Below, in pieces: positions 63,759 to 64,000 of a DNA stretch of 64,000 bases; the stretch's first letter is position 1; the number at the start of each line of letters is the position of its first letter. Made by a program: the position numbers and the translations under genes. The stretch is taken from positions 124,001 through 188,000 of the forward strand of contig NZ_JAFCWM010000002.1 of assembly GCF_049897565.1 (NCBI RefSeq), in the 5' to 3' direction. The notes below the pieces were generated by a model that did not search any database, was not told the origin of the DNA, and was given only the letters and a program-made list of their open reading frames with translations. This DNA is from JAFCUW01 sp049897565 (GTDB taxonomy: Bacteria > Pseudomonadota > Gammaproteobacteria > Burkholderiales > Burkholderiaceae_D).

Positions 63759-64000
63759 CTATTCCTTTCAATAAACCGTACATGACCGGAAAAGAGCTGT
63801 CCAACATCGCCCAGGCGCATGCCAGCGGCCACCTGGCCGGCGACGGCGCCTTTACCAAGAAATGCAGCGCCTGGCTCGAGCAGCGCATCGGCACCCGCAA
63901 GGCGCTGCTGACCCACTCGTGCACCGCGGCGCTTGAAATGGCCGCCATCCTGGCCGACATCCGGCCCGGCGACGAAGTGATCATGCCGTCCTACACCTTC
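63755..64000 (+). CDS. WecE/RffA-type sugar aminotransferase (partial)
   Basis: The first 82 codons of a DegT-family enzyme, cut by the window edge. IPFNKPYMTGKELSNIAQA, SGHLAGDGAFTKKC, LLTHSCTAALEMAAILADI and GDEVIMPSYTF closely follow WecE, the dTDP-4-dehydro-6-deoxy-glucose/galactose transaminase. It would make dTDP-Fuc4N or a related sugar. The Schiff-base lysine lies beyond the window. It overlaps gtrA by 4 bases. Confidence 0.87.
   Translation, partial: MTIPFNKPYMTGKELSNIAQAHASGHLAGDGAFTKKCSAWLEQRIGTRKALLTHSCTAALEMAAILADIRPGDEVIMPSYTF

Noticed and set aside
1..64000. CRISPR array or PEP-CTERM substrate protein
   Set aside because: No regularly spaced repeats and no C-terminal PEP-CTERM sorting signal were found, although PrsK/PrsR imply such proteins elsewhere in the genome.

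Overview
The window is GC-rich DNA whose gene content fits a betaproteobacterium of the Oxalobacteraceae type (Massilia, Duganella, Janthinobacterium). This rests on exosortase A (XrtA/PEP-CTERM)-associated exopolysaccharide genes, including PrsK/PrsR, and a dihaem cytochrome c5-like protein. The genus is inference, since no rRNA is present.

Region 1, 1-31515, is an exopolysaccharide (EPS) locus. A leftward group holds a pyridoxal-dependent decarboxylase (cut by the window edge), an AMP-forming ligase and a Wzx-type flippase. A tightly overlapped rightward operon at 3961-10243 holds an aminotransferase, a FemAB/GNAT protein, an acyl carrier protein, two alpha/beta hydrolases, a GT4 glycosyltransferase and a TPR protein. 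A leftward group at 22057-10245 holds a UDP-HexNAc dehydrogenase, an epimerase, the XrtA-linked sugar-phosphate transferase, PrsK, PrsR, a YdcF-like protein, a beta-helix protein and a VanZ-like membrane protein. A rightward group at 22670-26511 (Tat lipoprotein, lyase-like protein, propeller-like protein) may act on the polymer. A GT2, a complete IS66 copy with a perfect 8-bp target duplication and an acyltransferase-3 follow. The exosortase itself is not in the window.

Region 2, 31516-33147, has a strong terminator, a cytochrome c gene and tRNA-Arg(CCG).

Region 3, 33099-58670, is an integrative element of about 25.5 kb. It is bounded by a perfect 49-bp direct repeat of the tRNA-Arg 3' half and has a tyrosine integrase beside the right repeat. 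Paired GTGTAGGG repeats lie inside both ends. Its right arm (integrase, AlpA-like regulator, small genes, PrimPol/DUF3987 replication protein) resembles a P4-like satellite. Its left and central part looks like defence cargo: an XRE repressor with an operator, an HNH-like protein, a 1655-aa Type ISP restriction-modification enzyme, a serine recombinase, an 1824-aa sacsin-like ATPase with a C-terminal DUF3883 nuclease-like domain, and an unrecognised two-gene operon whose first product starts with a LOTUS/OST-HTH-like domain. Broken genes (TPR-like gene, resolvase, second integrase end) show repeated turnover.

Region 4, 58671-64000, returns to polysaccharide genes: a large membrane protein, then a rightward overlapping operon of GT2, NeuD-like acetyltransferase, WbqC, GtrA and a WecE/RffA-type aminotransferase, cut by the window edge. 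The element therefore sits between two blocks of surface-polysaccharide genes. The TviB/TviC-like pair suggests an N-acetylhexosaminuronic acid, and the WecE-like gene suggests a 4-amino-4,6-dideoxy sugar. All functions are read from motifs and gene order; no database search was run.
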